Of a stretch of 64,000 nucleotides of DNA, positions 34,942-43,676 are shown piece by piece (the stretch's first letter is position 1; each line of letters begins with the position of its first letter). The notes under the pieces are model-generated. The model saw only the letters and a program-made list of their open reading frames with translations. It had not been told where the DNA came from and did no database searches. This DNA comes from Azophilus sp965200465 (GTDB lineage Bacteria; Pseudomonadota; Gammaproteobacteria; Pseudomonadales; Azotimanducaceae): contig OZ241358.1 of NCBI GenBank assembly GCA_965200465.1, positions 3,720,001 to 3,784,000 on the forward strand. Direction: 5' to 3'. The position numbers and the translations under genes were made by a program.

Positions 34942-35822
34942 TTGGATAGGGGTGGAAAGTTCATCCAAAGGGATTCTTGCCGCGGTTGGCGCACGGAATG
35001 GCAAGTACGTTCCGGGGCGTCGACCCTGCGCCAGTCCTTGTACAATTGGTCGTAGAGGGGGGTGCGATAGCCCGACAGCACCGCCCGGCCGCGGATGCGG
35101 TGCAGTGTTCGGGCAAGCTCCACATGATCGTTGTCGCTCATTTCGTGTGCGTAGGCCGCCGAATCACCCCGGGCCGCATGGACATAAGGAGGGTCCAAAT
35201 AGAAGACGGTGTCGCTGGTGTCATAACGTTGGATAACCTCCCGTGCGGGCGCATTCTCGATCTGCACTCGCTGAAACCTCTGTGCAATCTCCGGCAGCCC
35301 CTCCACCGACCCTAGCCAGCGGGAGACAGCGCCAGACATGCCGGCCCGGGAAGTCAAAACACAATGCGCCCAACGGCCCTCGCTGCTGGTTTGCGCAAGA
35401 CCTGTGCGGGTCTGCCGGGCGCGGACATAGAAGCGCCTAGCCCGCTCCAGCTTCGACAATCCGGGCTCGCGCCGGCAAGCCGCAGCCAACTCCTCTCTGG
35501 AGAACGGCGTCAGGCTGATTGCGCGGATCAGATCGTCGCCCCGCTCCCGCAGCATTCTGAAAAAGTTGACGAGTTCGGAGTCAAGGTCGTTGTAGGTCTC
35601 CGCCGGTGCCGGGGGCAGGTTCAGAATGACCGCTGCCGAACCGCCGAATACATCGCAAAAGTGCCGGCTGTCCTTGGGGATATGAGGCAGGATGAACGGC
35701 AGATGGCTGTACTTGCCCCCGTACCAACCAAAGGCGATCAGCCGCCGACGCTTGGCTAGCCGGCCCTGCGCAACACGCCTTCCAGTACCGGTTGCGTTAG
35801 CCGCTGGCGTGGCTTGGCTCAT
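34938..35822 (-). CDS. DNA adenine methyltransferase (Dam/D12 class) of the R-M pair
   Basis: 294 residues from ATG 35822 with GGGGAAGAA upstream. Motif X FGWYGGKYS, motif I CDVFGGSAAVIL, and motif IV LDPPYVHAARG mark the D12 N6-adenine methyltransferases. It protects host DNA from the overlapping endonuclease gene. It is first in the operon, as usual, so that methylation precedes restriction. A probable promoter and an inverted repeat overlapping its -10 lie at 35906-35949. Confidence 0.88.
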   Translation of the reverse strand: MSQATPAANATGTGRRVAQGRLAKRRRLIAFGWYGGKYSHLPFILPHIPKDSRHFCDVFGGSAAVILNLPPAPAETYNDLDSELVNFFRMLRERGDDLIRAISLTPFSREELAAACRREPGLSKLERARRFYVRARQTRTGLAQTSSEGRWAHCVLTSRAGMSGAVSRWLGSVEGLPEIAQRFQRVQIENAPAREVIQRYDTSDTVFYLDPPYVHAARGDSAAYAHEMSDNDHVELARTLHRIRGRAVLSGYRTPLYDQLYKDWRRVDAPERTCHSVRQPRQESLWMNFPPLSK

Positions 35823-35905
35823 TTCTTCCCCCAGCCTTTCGGCCAATGATGGCGACTGCGCCGCATTGCAGCCAAGAGAACCCAACTAGGGCTTGGCGAC
35901 ATTTT

Positions 35906-35949
35906 TACTGTATTGAGGGACAGTATCAAAGGCGGCCGCGAAGCGTCAA
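35906..35949 (-). promoter_or_regulatory. Probable promoter and inverted repeat of the R-M operon
   Basis: On the minus strand a -35 TTGACG (35944-35949) and -10 TACTGT (35920-35925) are 18 bp apart. The -10 is one arm of an inverted repeat TACTGT-8 nt-ACAGTA (35906-35911 and 35920-35925), which could be an operator for a C-protein-like or methyltransferase autoregulator. No C-protein gene is seen. Confidence 0.45.
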
Positions 35950-35974
35950 GAAAAAATTCTCGCCCCTGTGCAAT

Positions 35975-36772
35975 CTATATCAGGGAACCCGGCATTCCCG
36001 GCAGGTACTGTCCGGCGGTCATGCCGCCGTCCATGACCAGTTCGGCGCCGTTGCAGTAGCTGCCGGCGTCCGACGCCAGGAACAGGACGCCTCTGGCGAT
36101 TTCCTCCGGGCGGCAGCCGCGCTGCAAGGGCACGAAGCCGTAGTTTTTGTCGATGACTTCCTGGGGTTGGCCGAAGGGGTTGGTCATCGGCGTGTTGACG
36201 CCGCCCGGATGTACGCTGTTCACCCGGATGCCGTGCGGCCCAAGCTCCAAGGCGGCGCTGCGGGTCAGCCCACGCACGGCGAACTTGCTGGCGCCGTAGG
36301 CGCCGGTGGCGTTGTTCGGCGCCACGCCGGAGGTCGAGGAGGTGTTGATGATGACGCCGCCGCTCTTCTTCATGTGTGCCGCCGCCGCCTGGATGCCGAG
36401 GAAAACGCCGTTGACGTTGACGTCCATCAGGCGTCGAAAATCGTCGAAGGAGGTGTCCTCAAGCAGGTTGAAAACCAGGATGCCGGCGTTGTTGATGAGA
36501 ATGTCCAAGCCGCCTTGCGCGGCGACGGTGTCGGCGGCCAGCTTGCGCCATCCGTCTTGGTCGGTGACGTCAAGGGTCGCGGCGGTGACCCGAGCATGCG
36601 CTTCGGCGAGCTCGTTGAGCTCCTCCTGCAGGATGTCGGTCGCCACCACATGGGCGGCGTCCGCCTCCACAAACGCCTCCACAACGGCTTTGCCGATGCC
36701 CCGGGCGGCGCCCGTGACGATGGCGACGCGGTCCGTTAACAAAAAGGGGTTGGGCATGGGCGCCTCCGGCAT
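35975..36772 (-). CDS. Short-chain dehydrogenase/reductase (catabolic operon)
   Basis: 265 residues. TGAARGIG nucleotide loop, NNAG, Ser in INTSSTSG, and YGASK catalytic pair, ending with DGGMTAGQYL. The start codon overlaps the stop of the KstD-like gene (TGATG), so they are translated together. Likely oxidises an alcohol of the operon's substrate, for example a hydroxysteroid, but this is inference from the neighbours. Confidence 0.9.
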   Translation of the reverse strand: MPEAPMPNPFLLTDRVAIVTGAARGIGKAVVEAFVEADAAHVVATDILQEELNELAEAHARVTAATLDVTDQDGWRKLAADTVAAQGGLDILINNAGILVFNLLEDTSFDDFRRLMDVNVNGVFLGIQAAAAHMKKSGGVIINTSSTSGVAPNNATGAYGASKFAVRGLTRSAALELGPHGIRVNSVHPGGVNTPMTNPFGQPQEVIDKNYGFVPLQRGCRPEEIARGVLFLASDAGSYCNGAELVMDGGMTAGQYLPGMPGSLI

Positions 36773-38472
36773 CAGCTTGCGGGCTCCATTTGCGCCGCAT
36801 GATGCGCGGCCAGGTAGCCGAAGGTCATGGCTGGGCCCAAGGTGGCGCCCGCGCCGGGGTAGGAGCGGCCCATCACCGAGGCGCTGGTGTTGCCGATGGC
36901 GTAAAGGCCGGCGATGGGCCGGCCTTCTTCGTTCAGGGCGCGGCCGTGCTCATCGGTGACGACGCCGCCCTTGGTGCCGATGTCTCCCGGAAAGATCCTG
37001 AGGGCGTAGAACGGCGCTTTGCGCAGGGCCTTGAGGCAGGGATTGGGGCTGTTGCGCGGGTCTCCGTAGTAGCGGTCGTAGCCGTTGAGGCCGCGGTTGA
37101 AGTCCGGGTCCTCGCCCTTGTCGGCCTGTTCGTTGAAGCGGGCGAAGGTGGCCTCCAGCACCTCCGGCGCCACCTCGATCGCCGCCGCCAGCTCCGCCAC
37201 CCCGTCGGCCTTGCGCAGCACTTCCCTGAAGCTGGCCTTCACCCTGCCGTCCCAAGACGGCGGCCCCGGCAGCATGGGCCCCAGCGCGTACTTGCTGCGG
37301 TACTCCGCATCGAAGATGAACCACGATGGGACGGTGGGGCATTCCGGGGAGTTCAGCCGCATCATCTCCCCGCCGGCCATGTGGTAGGAGGCGGACTCGT
37401 TCATGTAGCGCTTGCCCAGTTGGTTGACGATCAGGCAGCCGGGCAGGGCGCGCTCCACGAACATGGGCCTGGCCCGCTCCTCGTCGCTGAGGCGGAAGGC
37501 CGGCGCCCACCAAGCGGCGTCCATTAGGTCCAAGGCCGCGCCGGCCCTTTGGGCGGCTTGGATGGCGTCCCCGGTGTTGTTGCGCTGCGAGCCGGACCAA
37601 TCCGGGGAGGAGGCCGTCGCAAAATGGGCGTTGCGCATCTCGTTGTTGCGTTCAAAGCCGCCGGCGGCGAGGATGACGCCGCGCCGGGCGCGGATGCTGC
37701 GCTGTTCGCCGTTGGCGTCAACCAACGCGCCGACCACCCTGCCTTCCTCCCGAATCAGGTCCTTGCAGGCCACGCCCAACTTGAGAGGCACGTTGCGGGC
37801 GTTCAGCCCCCGGCGCAACTGGCCGAGCAGGGTGTTGCCGCCGGTCAGGCGACGGTCCCGAGTGGTGCGGAAGCGTTGCGGCAAATCCAGCCAATAGCCG
37901 AGCATCACCCTGAGCACACTGCGCCACCAACCCGGCCCCCTGGTGATGATGGGCCGCGCCTCGGAGATGGTCCAGTTGACCCGCCCAAAGGCTTGGCCGG
38001 CTTGGTGCATGGGCTGCAGGCTGTCGTAGTCCGGCCCGAGCTGGCCGGCGGTGATGGGGACGGTCTCATGGGAGCGGTTCTGCTGGGCGCCCGGCAGTTC
38101 CATGTGGTAGTCCGCATAGTTGACGCAACGGAACTTCGGCCCGCCGTTGCGCTCCAAAAAATCCAGCATTCGGCTGGCATTGTCTATGTAGGCGCGAATC
38201 TTGGCGTCCGGCGTTTCGTCCCCCACCAAGGCTTTGACGTAGGCGAAGGCTTCCTCCGGGCTGTCTGCAATGCCAGCCGCGCGCATGTGCCGGCTGCAAG
38301 GTATCCACAGGGTGCCGCCGGAGGTGGCGGAGGTGCCGCCCCACAGGTGGCCCTTCTCGACGACTAGGACTTGCAGGCCCAACTCCGCAGCGGTCAGCGC
38401 TGCGGTGAGGGCGCCGGCCCCGGAACCGACCACCAACACATCCGTTTCCCAAGCGGACGGAGCCTTATCCAT
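36772..38472 (-). CDS. FAD-dependent 3-ketosteroid delta-1-dehydrogenase-like flavoprotein
   Basis: 566 residues from ATG 38472. The FAD motif is VLVVGSGAGALTAA, then the family signature GGTSATSGGTLWIP and a C-terminal FAD loop YAIGNTSASVMGRSYPGAGA. This matches the KstD / fumarate-reductase-like flavoproteins that introduce a double bond next to a ketone. With the Rieske oxygenase (KshA-like) in the same operon it suggests steroid-ring or related polycyclic degradation. The exact substrate is not proven. Translationally coupled to the downstream SDR. Confidence 0.85.
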   Translation of the reverse strand: MDKAPSAWETDVLVVGSGAGALTAALTAAELGLQVLVVEKGHLWGGTSATSGGTLWIPCSRHMRAAGIADSPEEAFAYVKALVGDETPDAKIRAYIDNASRMLDFLERNGGPKFRCVNYADYHMELPGAQQNRSHETVPITAGQLGPDYDSLQPMHQAGQAFGRVNWTISEARPIITRGPGWWRSVLRVMLGYWLDLPQRFRTTRDRRLTGGNTLLGQLRRGLNARNVPLKLGVACKDLIREEGRVVGALVDANGEQRSIRARRGVILAAGGFERNNEMRNAHFATASSPDWSGSQRNNTGDAIQAAQRAGAALDLMDAAWWAPAFRLSDEERARPMFVERALPGCLIVNQLGKRYMNESASYHMAGGEMMRLNSPECPTVPSWFIFDAEYRSKYALGPMLPGPPSWDGRVKASFREVLRKADGVAELAAAIEVAPEVLEATFARFNEQADKGEDPDFNRGLNGYDRYYGDPRNSPNPCLKALRKAPFYALRIFPGDIGTKGGVVTDEHGRALNEEGRPIAGLYAIGNTSASVMGRSYPGAGATLGPAMTFGYLAAHHAAQMEPAS

Positions 38473-38568
38473 CAATGTTTGCCCTAATCCGACGACGTCA
38501 AAGCCGATGCCTCCTTGCCATTGCCGCCCGGCAACCGTCGGCGCCGAGAAGCCGTCCGCGGCCAGTCT

Positions 38569-39780
38569 CTAGGCGGCGAAAGCCTCCCGCTTCGGCCCCA
38601 CTCGTTCGGCCACCTTCGCCAACCCCGCTTCGTCCATGCCGTAGAAGGCCAAGGCGTTGCCGCCCAGCATGGCGGCGACGTCGTTGTCCGGCAGGCCCTT
38701 GAAGGTTTCAATCATGGCCGGCTCCGTGTGCGGCCAGGTGCCCTCCGGGTGGGGATAGTCGGTGCCCCACATGATCTGGTCCATGCCCAGTTGGTGGCGC
38801 ATTTCCGCGTCCGACCTTGGCATGCAGGAGGCGCCGATGGCGCAGTTGCGGCGGAAGTAGTCCGTCGGCGACATGGACAGCTGGCTGCGGTAGTCCCCCA
38901 GCTTGGCGCTGAAGTAGGTGTCGTAGTAGTGATGGTCCAGCATGCGGAACAGGGGCGGCAGCAGCCAGCCTTGGCCGGTTTCGGTGACGCTGGCCTTGAG
39001 CTTGGGATAGCGCTCGAACACCCCGCCCCAGAGCATGAAGATCAGCGGCCGGTAGGTCCAGAAGAACACCTCGGAGATGTAGCAGCCGACCGCGCCGGGG
39101 TACTGGCTTTGGTCGTTGTCCGGGAAGTCTGCGCCGAAGAAGTCGTCGAACGGGCCGGGGCCGGAGTGGAAGCAGACGATGAGGCCGAGGTCTTCGCAGG
39201 CCTCCCAGAACGGGTTATAGCGGGGATGGTGGTAGTGGTCAAAGCCGTGCATGATCACCGGAATCAGCATGCCGCCCAAGCCGTTTTCGGCGGCGAACTT
39301 GGCCTCCTCCACCGCCCGCTCAACATTCCACAGCAGGGGGCAGACGGCCACCCCGAAGTGGCGCACCGGATTGCGGGCGCACAGCTCCGACAGCCAGCGG
39401 TTGTGCGCCCGGGCGCCGGCCCACTGCAGGTCCGGCACGATGTTCTTGGTGGGCAAGGCCAGCCCGGCGCCGAAGGGCGGCGCGTTCTGCTCGGTGATGC
39501 CGTCCGGGAAGATGATCTCCCCGGCCAAGCCGTCGCCGTCCAGCACCTCCAGGCGCTGCTCGTAGTCCCAAGCGCCGGAAAGATGGGCCTCATGCCCGGC
39601 GCGCCACTGCTCGTTGGCCTCCTTCACCAGAAAGATCTTCTCGAACTTGTCGGTCATGGTCTTTTGGATGGGCAGCGCCATGTCGAAGGTTTCCCGATGC
39701 TGCGGGTCCAGGTACTCGCGGTACTGCTCAGGAGGCAGCCCGGCGTGGCAGTCTGAGGAAATGACGAGGAAACGGTCCAT
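38569..39780 (-). CDS. Amidohydrolase-2 family hydrolase/decarboxylase
   Basis: 403 residues from ATG 39780 with AGGTGAG upstream. Metal ligands appear intact: the N-terminal SSDCHAGL (Asp-x-His), the His of LIVCFHSGPG and the Asp of MWGTDYPHPEG. The family includes decarboxylases (ACMSD-like) and C-C hydrolases, often found in aromatic and steroid catabolic clusters. It lies between the KstD-like and Rieske genes in the same direction. A second, divergent paralogue at 45508 has lost these ligands. Confidence 0.88.
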   Translation of the reverse strand: MDRFLVISSDCHAGLPPEQYREYLDPQHRETFDMALPIQKTMTDKFEKIFLVKEANEQWRAGHEAHLSGAWDYEQRLEVLDGDGLAGEIIFPDGITEQNAPPFGAGLALPTKNIVPDLQWAGARAHNRWLSELCARNPVRHFGVAVCPLLWNVERAVEEAKFAAENGLGGMLIPVIMHGFDHYHHPRYNPFWEACEDLGLIVCFHSGPGPFDDFFGADFPDNDQSQYPGAVGCYISEVFFWTYRPLIFMLWGGVFERYPKLKASVTETGQGWLLPPLFRMLDHHYYDTYFSAKLGDYRSQLSMSPTDYFRRNCAIGASCMPRSDAEMRHQLGMDQIMWGTDYPHPEGTWPHTEPAMIETFKGLPDNDVAAMLGGNALAFYGMDEAGLAKVAERVGPKREAFAA

Positions 39781-39835
39781 GATTCTCACCTTTGCAAATT
39801 GTCGATGGCCTTTGCCGGCGCTGCGCCGCCGGCCC

Positions 39836-40840
39836 TTAGGAAACCGCCCGCACCGGCGCTTGGTCCGCCGCCGGATCGTCGTAGAACTGGCTGAACCACC
39901 GGCGGTACTTGGCGATGGGGCCGTCGCCGTCGCACAGGATCGGCGACTCCTGATACTTCTTGTTCTGCCAGATGGGTATGTCCTGGCCCACTTGGCGGAC
40001 GATCTCGGCGATGGTCCCTTCGGCCAGCACGTCGAACTTCTCGGAGATGTCCAAGGGCTTGGCGAACGCGAAGCGCAGCTTCAGCTTGTTGGCGGTGATG
40101 GGCGTCACCGTGCCCATCAGAAACGTCTTGAACGCCTTGCTGAACACCTGGGTGCTCATGCCGGGGCCGCAGTTCTTGCTGAGCAGGTGGATCTCCTCCA
40201 ACTCGTTGAAATCGACATTGCCTTTTTCGTCCACCTTGGGGCCGGTGGCGGTCATGTTGGTGGAGCGTCGGTGGCCCTCCAAGGTGATCTTGGCCGTGGG
40301 CATCTTGATGGACCTGTGCACGTAAATGAAGTGGGCGATGTCCACGGCGTTCTCGCCGGTCTCCTGAATGGGCGCGTTGATCTCCCAATCGAAGCACTTG
40401 AACTCGCTCCAATTGGAGTCGGAAAGCTCCGGCGCTTCATCGAGTTCAAAGAGCGGCGGCAGCCGGCGGGGGTGGTGCCAAGCCCAGATCATCCGGTTGC
40501 GCTCCCGCACCGGATAGCTGTACAGACACCGCCCGTTGCGCACCCGCTTCGGCATTTCCTTGGCGTAGGGTACGCTGACGCACTCGCCTTCGCCGTTGAA
40601 CTGCCAGCCGTGGAAGGGGCAGGCGACGGCCTCCCCATGCACCTCGCCGCCGTGCCCCAAGTGGGCGCCCAGGTGGGGGCAGAACGCCTCCAGCACTCGC
40701 GGCTCGCCCTCTTCGGTGCGGAACAGCACCATGTGCTCGTCGAAGAAGTAATGCGGCTGCACGTCGCCGGGGGCTAGGTCCGAACTGTAGGCCAGGGCGT
40801 ACCAGCCGTAAGGAATGGGCAAACTCGCGTTCTGTTCCAT
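39836..40840 (-). CDS. Rieske non-heme iron oxygenase (KshA-like), copy 1
   Basis: 334 residues from ATG 40840 with AAGGAGC upstream. The [2Fe-2S] Rieske ligands are in CPHLGAH and CPFHGWQF. The mononuclear iron site is in ENAVDIAHFIYVH (Asp and two His). The overall plan matches KshA/DAF36-type oxygenases that hydroxylate or desaturate steroid-like rings. No ferredoxin or reductase gene is in the window, so electrons must come from elsewhere. It is paralogous to the Rieske protein at 46536 (GW-ALAYS, CPHLGAH, CPFH-W). Confidence 0.9.
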   Translation of the reverse strand: MEQNASLPIPYGWYALAYSSDLAPGDVQPHYFFDEHMVLFRTEEGEPRVLEAFCPHLGAHLGHGGEVHGEAVACPFHGWQFNGEGECVSVPYAKEMPKRVRNGRCLYSYPVRERNRMIWAWHHPRRLPPLFELDEAPELSDSNWSEFKCFDWEINAPIQETGENAVDIAHFIYVHRSIKMPTAKITLEGHRRSTNMTATGPKVDEKGNVDFNELEEIHLLSKNCGPGMSTQVFSKAFKTFLMGTVTPITANKLKLRFAFAKPLDISEKFDVLAEGTIAEIVRQVGQDIPIWQNKKYQESPILCDGDGPIAKYRRWFSQFYDDPAADQAPVRAVS

Positions 40841-40851
40841 CGTCTTGCTCC

Positions 40852-41730
40852 TTATCCCAAGGTCGGGATGGGTGGATTGCTGCGGTTTAGAATGGAGTCC
40901 ATGCGCTGCTTGATCTGAGCCTCCGAGCCGGGGTTCAGCGGCAGAATCCAAAACTTGCCTTCGCGCACGCCTTGCAGGGCGGTGCGGGCCACCTCGTCCG
41001 GATGGGTGGTCTTCAGCTCCATGCCGAAAGCCTCCATCATCTTGCGCAGGTCGTCCGCCGTGCGGATGCCGGTGTCCGGCGCGCCCGTCGGCTTCTCGAA
41101 ACGTTCGGGCCGCACCCGGTCGGAATCGAAAATGCCGGTCTCGACCACGTAAGGCCCGGGAAAGAGGGCATGCACCCGCACCGGGCTTTGCTGGTTCAGG
41201 CTTTGGTAGTGCAGGGCCTCGGTGATCGCCTGCACCGCCGCCTTGGTGGCGGAATAAACGGGCTGGTCCGGATAGACGATGAAGGCGCCGTTGCCGGAGC
41301 CGGTGATGACGAAGTGCGCCTCCTCGCCCTGTTCCGTGAGCTTGGGCATGAAGGCGTTGATGGTGCGCACCACGCCCCAGAAGTTCACCTCGAAGCACCA
41401 TTTCCAGTCGTTCTCCGCATAGCCCCACATCGGCCCCGCCTCCCCGGCGGCGATGCCGGCGTTGGCGAACACCAAGTGGGCGCCGCCGAGTTCGTTGAAG
41501 GCGCAGTCCGCCAGCGCATTGAGGCTGGCCTGATCGGTGACGTCGCAAGTCTTGGCATGGGCGTCCGCGTCCTTTTGCCGCAGCTCCGCCTGCACGGCGG
41601 CCAAGCCGGTCTCGTCAACGTCCGCAATGAGCACCCGTCCGCCAACATCCGCCAAAGCGTGGGCCAGCGAGCGGCCGACGCCGCTAGCGCCGCCGGTGAT
41701 GACGGCCAACTTGTCCTTGAAGTCCTGCAT
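40852..41730 (-). CDS. Short-chain dehydrogenase/reductase (catabolic operon, Rieske-adjacent)
   Basis: 292 residues. TGGASGVG loop, ANAG in place of NNAG, Ser in VITGSGNG and YSATK. A long C-terminal part after LFPGPYVVET suits a bulky substrate. It ends 11 bp before the Rieske gene and starts 34 bp after the ADC-like gene on the minus strand, so it is part of one operon controlled from the region near 42.6-42.8 kb. Substrate unknown. Confidence 0.88.
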   Translation of the reverse strand: MQDFKDKLAVITGGASGVGRSLAHALADVGGRVLIADVDETGLAAVQAELRQKDADAHAKTCDVTDQASLNALADCAFNELGGAHLVFANAGIAAGEAGPMWGYAENDWKWCFEVNFWGVVRTINAFMPKLTEQGEEAHFVITGSGNGAFIVYPDQPVYSATKAAVQAITEALHYQSLNQQSPVRVHALFPGPYVVETGIFDSDRVRPERFEKPTGAPDTGIRTADDLRKMMEAFGMELKTTHPDEVARTALQGVREGKFWILPLNPGSEAQIKQRMDSILNRSNPPIPTLG

Positions 41731-41764
41731 TTTGCGGTTGCTCCTTAGTTTGTGCAGCCGTTTG

Positions 41765-42532
41765 CTAGCTAACCGGCGGACCGCCTAGCTGGCCGGGGAA
41801 GCGGGTGCCGCCGATGGTGTCCGCGAAGGGCCAAAAACCCTCCGGGTCCAAGGGGCCGGCCAGCGTGATTTCCCGGGCTAGGAACTCCGGCCACCAGAGG
41901 CGGGCGTTGGGGGCGCCAACCACGGGCAGATGCTGGGCAACGGGGTCCCAAGCGCTGTCCCGCAGGATCAGCTCGCCGTCCAAGGATTGCTGGAAGGCGG
42001 TGCGGTACTTGGCATAGACCTTCACCACCTGGGGCGGGTAGTCGTATTGGTTCGGCTGCATGGTCAGGGAGCGGGACGCCTTGACCCACCATTCGTTGAC
42101 CTCGGTGACCTCTCCCGGCTCGTCGTCCTGGCGCACCGTGCCTTGGTACTCGAAAAAGGTGCAGCCCTTGTGCTCCACGCAGGCCTCCACCTTGCTGTGC
42201 AGGCGAAAGTAGCGAACGCTGGCCAGATACTTCGGCTGCCCCCAGTGCTCGCGGCTGATGAACACCGCCTGCTCCTGGTCGATGGCGTAGCCCAGGGAGT
42301 ACTCCCCCTCCACGCCTTCGTAGGCCGCCGCCACGTTCATCACCAAGCCCAGTTCGGGTTCGTTGTTGACCGGAAAGCTGTAGATGGTCAGCCGCACTTC
42401 CGGCTGGCTTGCGGGGGCTAGGCCCGGGGGCAGCAGCGCCGCCAGTTTGTCCGGGTCCGTGTGGTAGTCGATCTTCAGCATGGGCCAATTGAGATGGTCC
42501 CCGGGGGTGCCTTGGGGTGCGGCGTCGCTCAT
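41765..42532 (-). CDS. Acetoacetate-decarboxylase-like protein
   Basis: 255 residues. ADC fold; the segment REHWGQPKYLASVR holds the lysine expected to form the Schiff base in true decarboxylases (ADC motif around GxPK). Homologues in catabolic clusters act as decarboxylases, aldolase/dehydratases or hydrolases on beta-keto or related acids, so the name covers the fold, not a proven reaction. First gene of the minus-strand catabolic operon, facing the TetR gene. Confidence 0.82.
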   Translation of the reverse strand: MSDAAPQGTPGDHLNWPMLKIDYHTDPDKLAALLPPGLAPASQPEVRLTIYSFPVNNEPELGLVMNVAAAYEGVEGEYSLGYAIDQEQAVFISREHWGQPKYLASVRYFRLHSKVEACVEHKGCTFFEYQGTVRQDDEPGEVTEVNEWWVKASRSLTMQPNQYDYPPQVVKVYAKYRTAFQQSLDGELILRDSAWDPVAQHLPVVGAPNARLWWPEFLAREITLAGPLDPEGFWPFADTIGGTRFPGQLGGPPVS

Positions 42533-42708
42533 GTCGCTCTCCTTTGGGCTTGCGTCCTTCGTTCAGCCAACCTGCGTCCCTGACGCGGTTGGCCATGTCC
42601 TTTTGTTGCGGCGTTTCGGCCGGCCCGTTCGAGGGGCAACAAGCCGAAGGCCACGGCGGAATCAAGGGCCGTCTGCGGCCCTCAATGCCAATTTGCTCCG
42701 TCAATCGC

Positions 42709-42773
42709 GGAACAGAATACACCTTTTTGTTCCAAATCAATAGCAAAATGGAATTTTTTCGGTATTTTGTTCC
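42709..42773. promoter_or_regulatory. Candidate TetR operator between divergent promoters
   Basis: An inverted repeat GGAACAGAATAC (42709-42720) and GTATTTTGTTCC (42762-42773), matching 11 of 12 positions, with a further half-site TTTGTTCC at 42726-42733. The region is very AT-rich compared with its surroundings and lies between the ADC-like gene and the TetR gene, so it is a natural autoregulatory site. The second arm is inside the longer of the two possible TetR start forms. Confidence 0.45.
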
Positions 42774-42777
42774 GCCC

Positions 42778-43464
42778 ATGAACGTTTCCACCCTGCCCAG
42801 CCGCCAACAAGCCCGCACCGAGGACACCCGCCACGCCATTCTTGACGCGGCGGTGGCCCTTTATGAGGCGCAGGGGGTCGAAGGCACCACCACCAGCGCC
42901 GTCATCGACCGTTCCGGCTTGGGCCGCACAACCTTTTACCGCTACTTCAGGGACGCCGATGAAGTGCTGAACCAAGCGGTGATCCGGGATTTTGACGCAG
43001 TGATGGCGGACTTCGCCGCGCAACGCCATGAACACCCCAGCTTGGCGGCGCAGATCGTGGAGGACATGCTTTGGTTCATCCGCCAATTGCGCCGCCGCCC
43101 CGCCCTGAAGCTGCTGTTCGCAGACAACAGCGCCCAACTCTACGAACGCCTGAACGTGGCCCTGACCGCCTGCACCCGCGCCACCCTGGCCTGCATCCGC
43201 CCCACCTTCGAGCGGGCGCAACGCCAGGGCCGGCTGCGCCCGGGCGTCACCTTGGAGAAGTATGTGGAGTGGTGCAGCTTCGTCGGCATGTCCTTGCAGA
43301 TTGTGGATTTTTTTGTCGCCAGCGACGAAGCCCAACTGCGTGCAATGCTGCAGGATTTCCTGGTGCCTTCGCTGATCGTCCCCAATGACGAAACGGTGCC
43401 CGCCGATGCTCCGCAAACAGCGGCAAGTCCGGTTCACTGGAAGCGGCCTGAAGCCGCCGACTGA
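42778..43464 (+). CDS. TetR-family transcriptional regulator
   Basis: 228 residues from ATG 42778; an ATG at 42748 would add 10. The N-terminal helix-turn-helix is clear: RHAILDAAVALYEAQG, TTTSAVIDRSGLGRTTFYRYF. The C-terminal ligand domain is of the usual size. It is divergent from the catabolic operon beginning with the ADC-like gene, and is probably the repressor or activator of that operon, with the inverted repeat at 42709-42773 as operator. Neither start has a good ribosome site. Confidence 0.9.
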   Translation: MNVSTLPSRQQARTEDTRHAILDAAVALYEAQGVEGTTTSAVIDRSGLGRTTFYRYFRDADEVLNQAVIRDFDAVMADFAAQRHEHPSLAAQIVEDMLWFIRQLRRRPALKLLFADNSAQLYERLNVALTACTRATLACIRPTFERAQRQGRLRPGVTLEKYVEWCSFVGMSLQIVDFFVASDEAQLRAMLQDFLVPSLIVPNDETVPADAPQTAASPVHWKRPEAAD

Positions 43465-43476
43465 CGGAATCCAGCC

Positions 43477-43602
43477 ATGCAACTCGGCGTCTTGGTTCCG
43501 CTGCAGCGCAACGCGACGCCGGCAACCGGGTGATCATCAAGACCTGTGCATGGCCATTGCATGGTGGTGGACGGCGGACGCATCGCCGGCGTCCCGGGCT
43601 AG
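43477..43602 (+). pseudogene. Scar of two gene ends: luciferase-like N-terminus and SDR-like C-terminus
   Basis: In the 212-bp gap after the TetR gene one frame reads MQLGVLVPLQRNATPATG then a stop (43531-43533), and continues in the same frame to VHGHCMVVDGGRIAGVPG and a stop (43600-43602). The first piece looks like the start of a luciferase-like monooxygenase, the second like an SDR C-terminus (VDGGRIAG). The likely reading is a deletion that joined the remains of two genes. The matches are short, so the identification is tentative. Confidence 0.35.
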
Positions 43603-43676
43603 CCGCCCAAGCCCAGCCGGGCCAATTTGCCGGGTCGCCGACAACCTGACGCCCGCACAAGCGACCCGGGTGCCCG

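Noticed and set aside
39836..41548. A 570-codon minus-strand frame suggesting an SDR-Rieske fusion
   Set aside because: The first 230 codons are the SDR gene out of frame; the Rieske protein has its own ATG with ribosome site at 40840.
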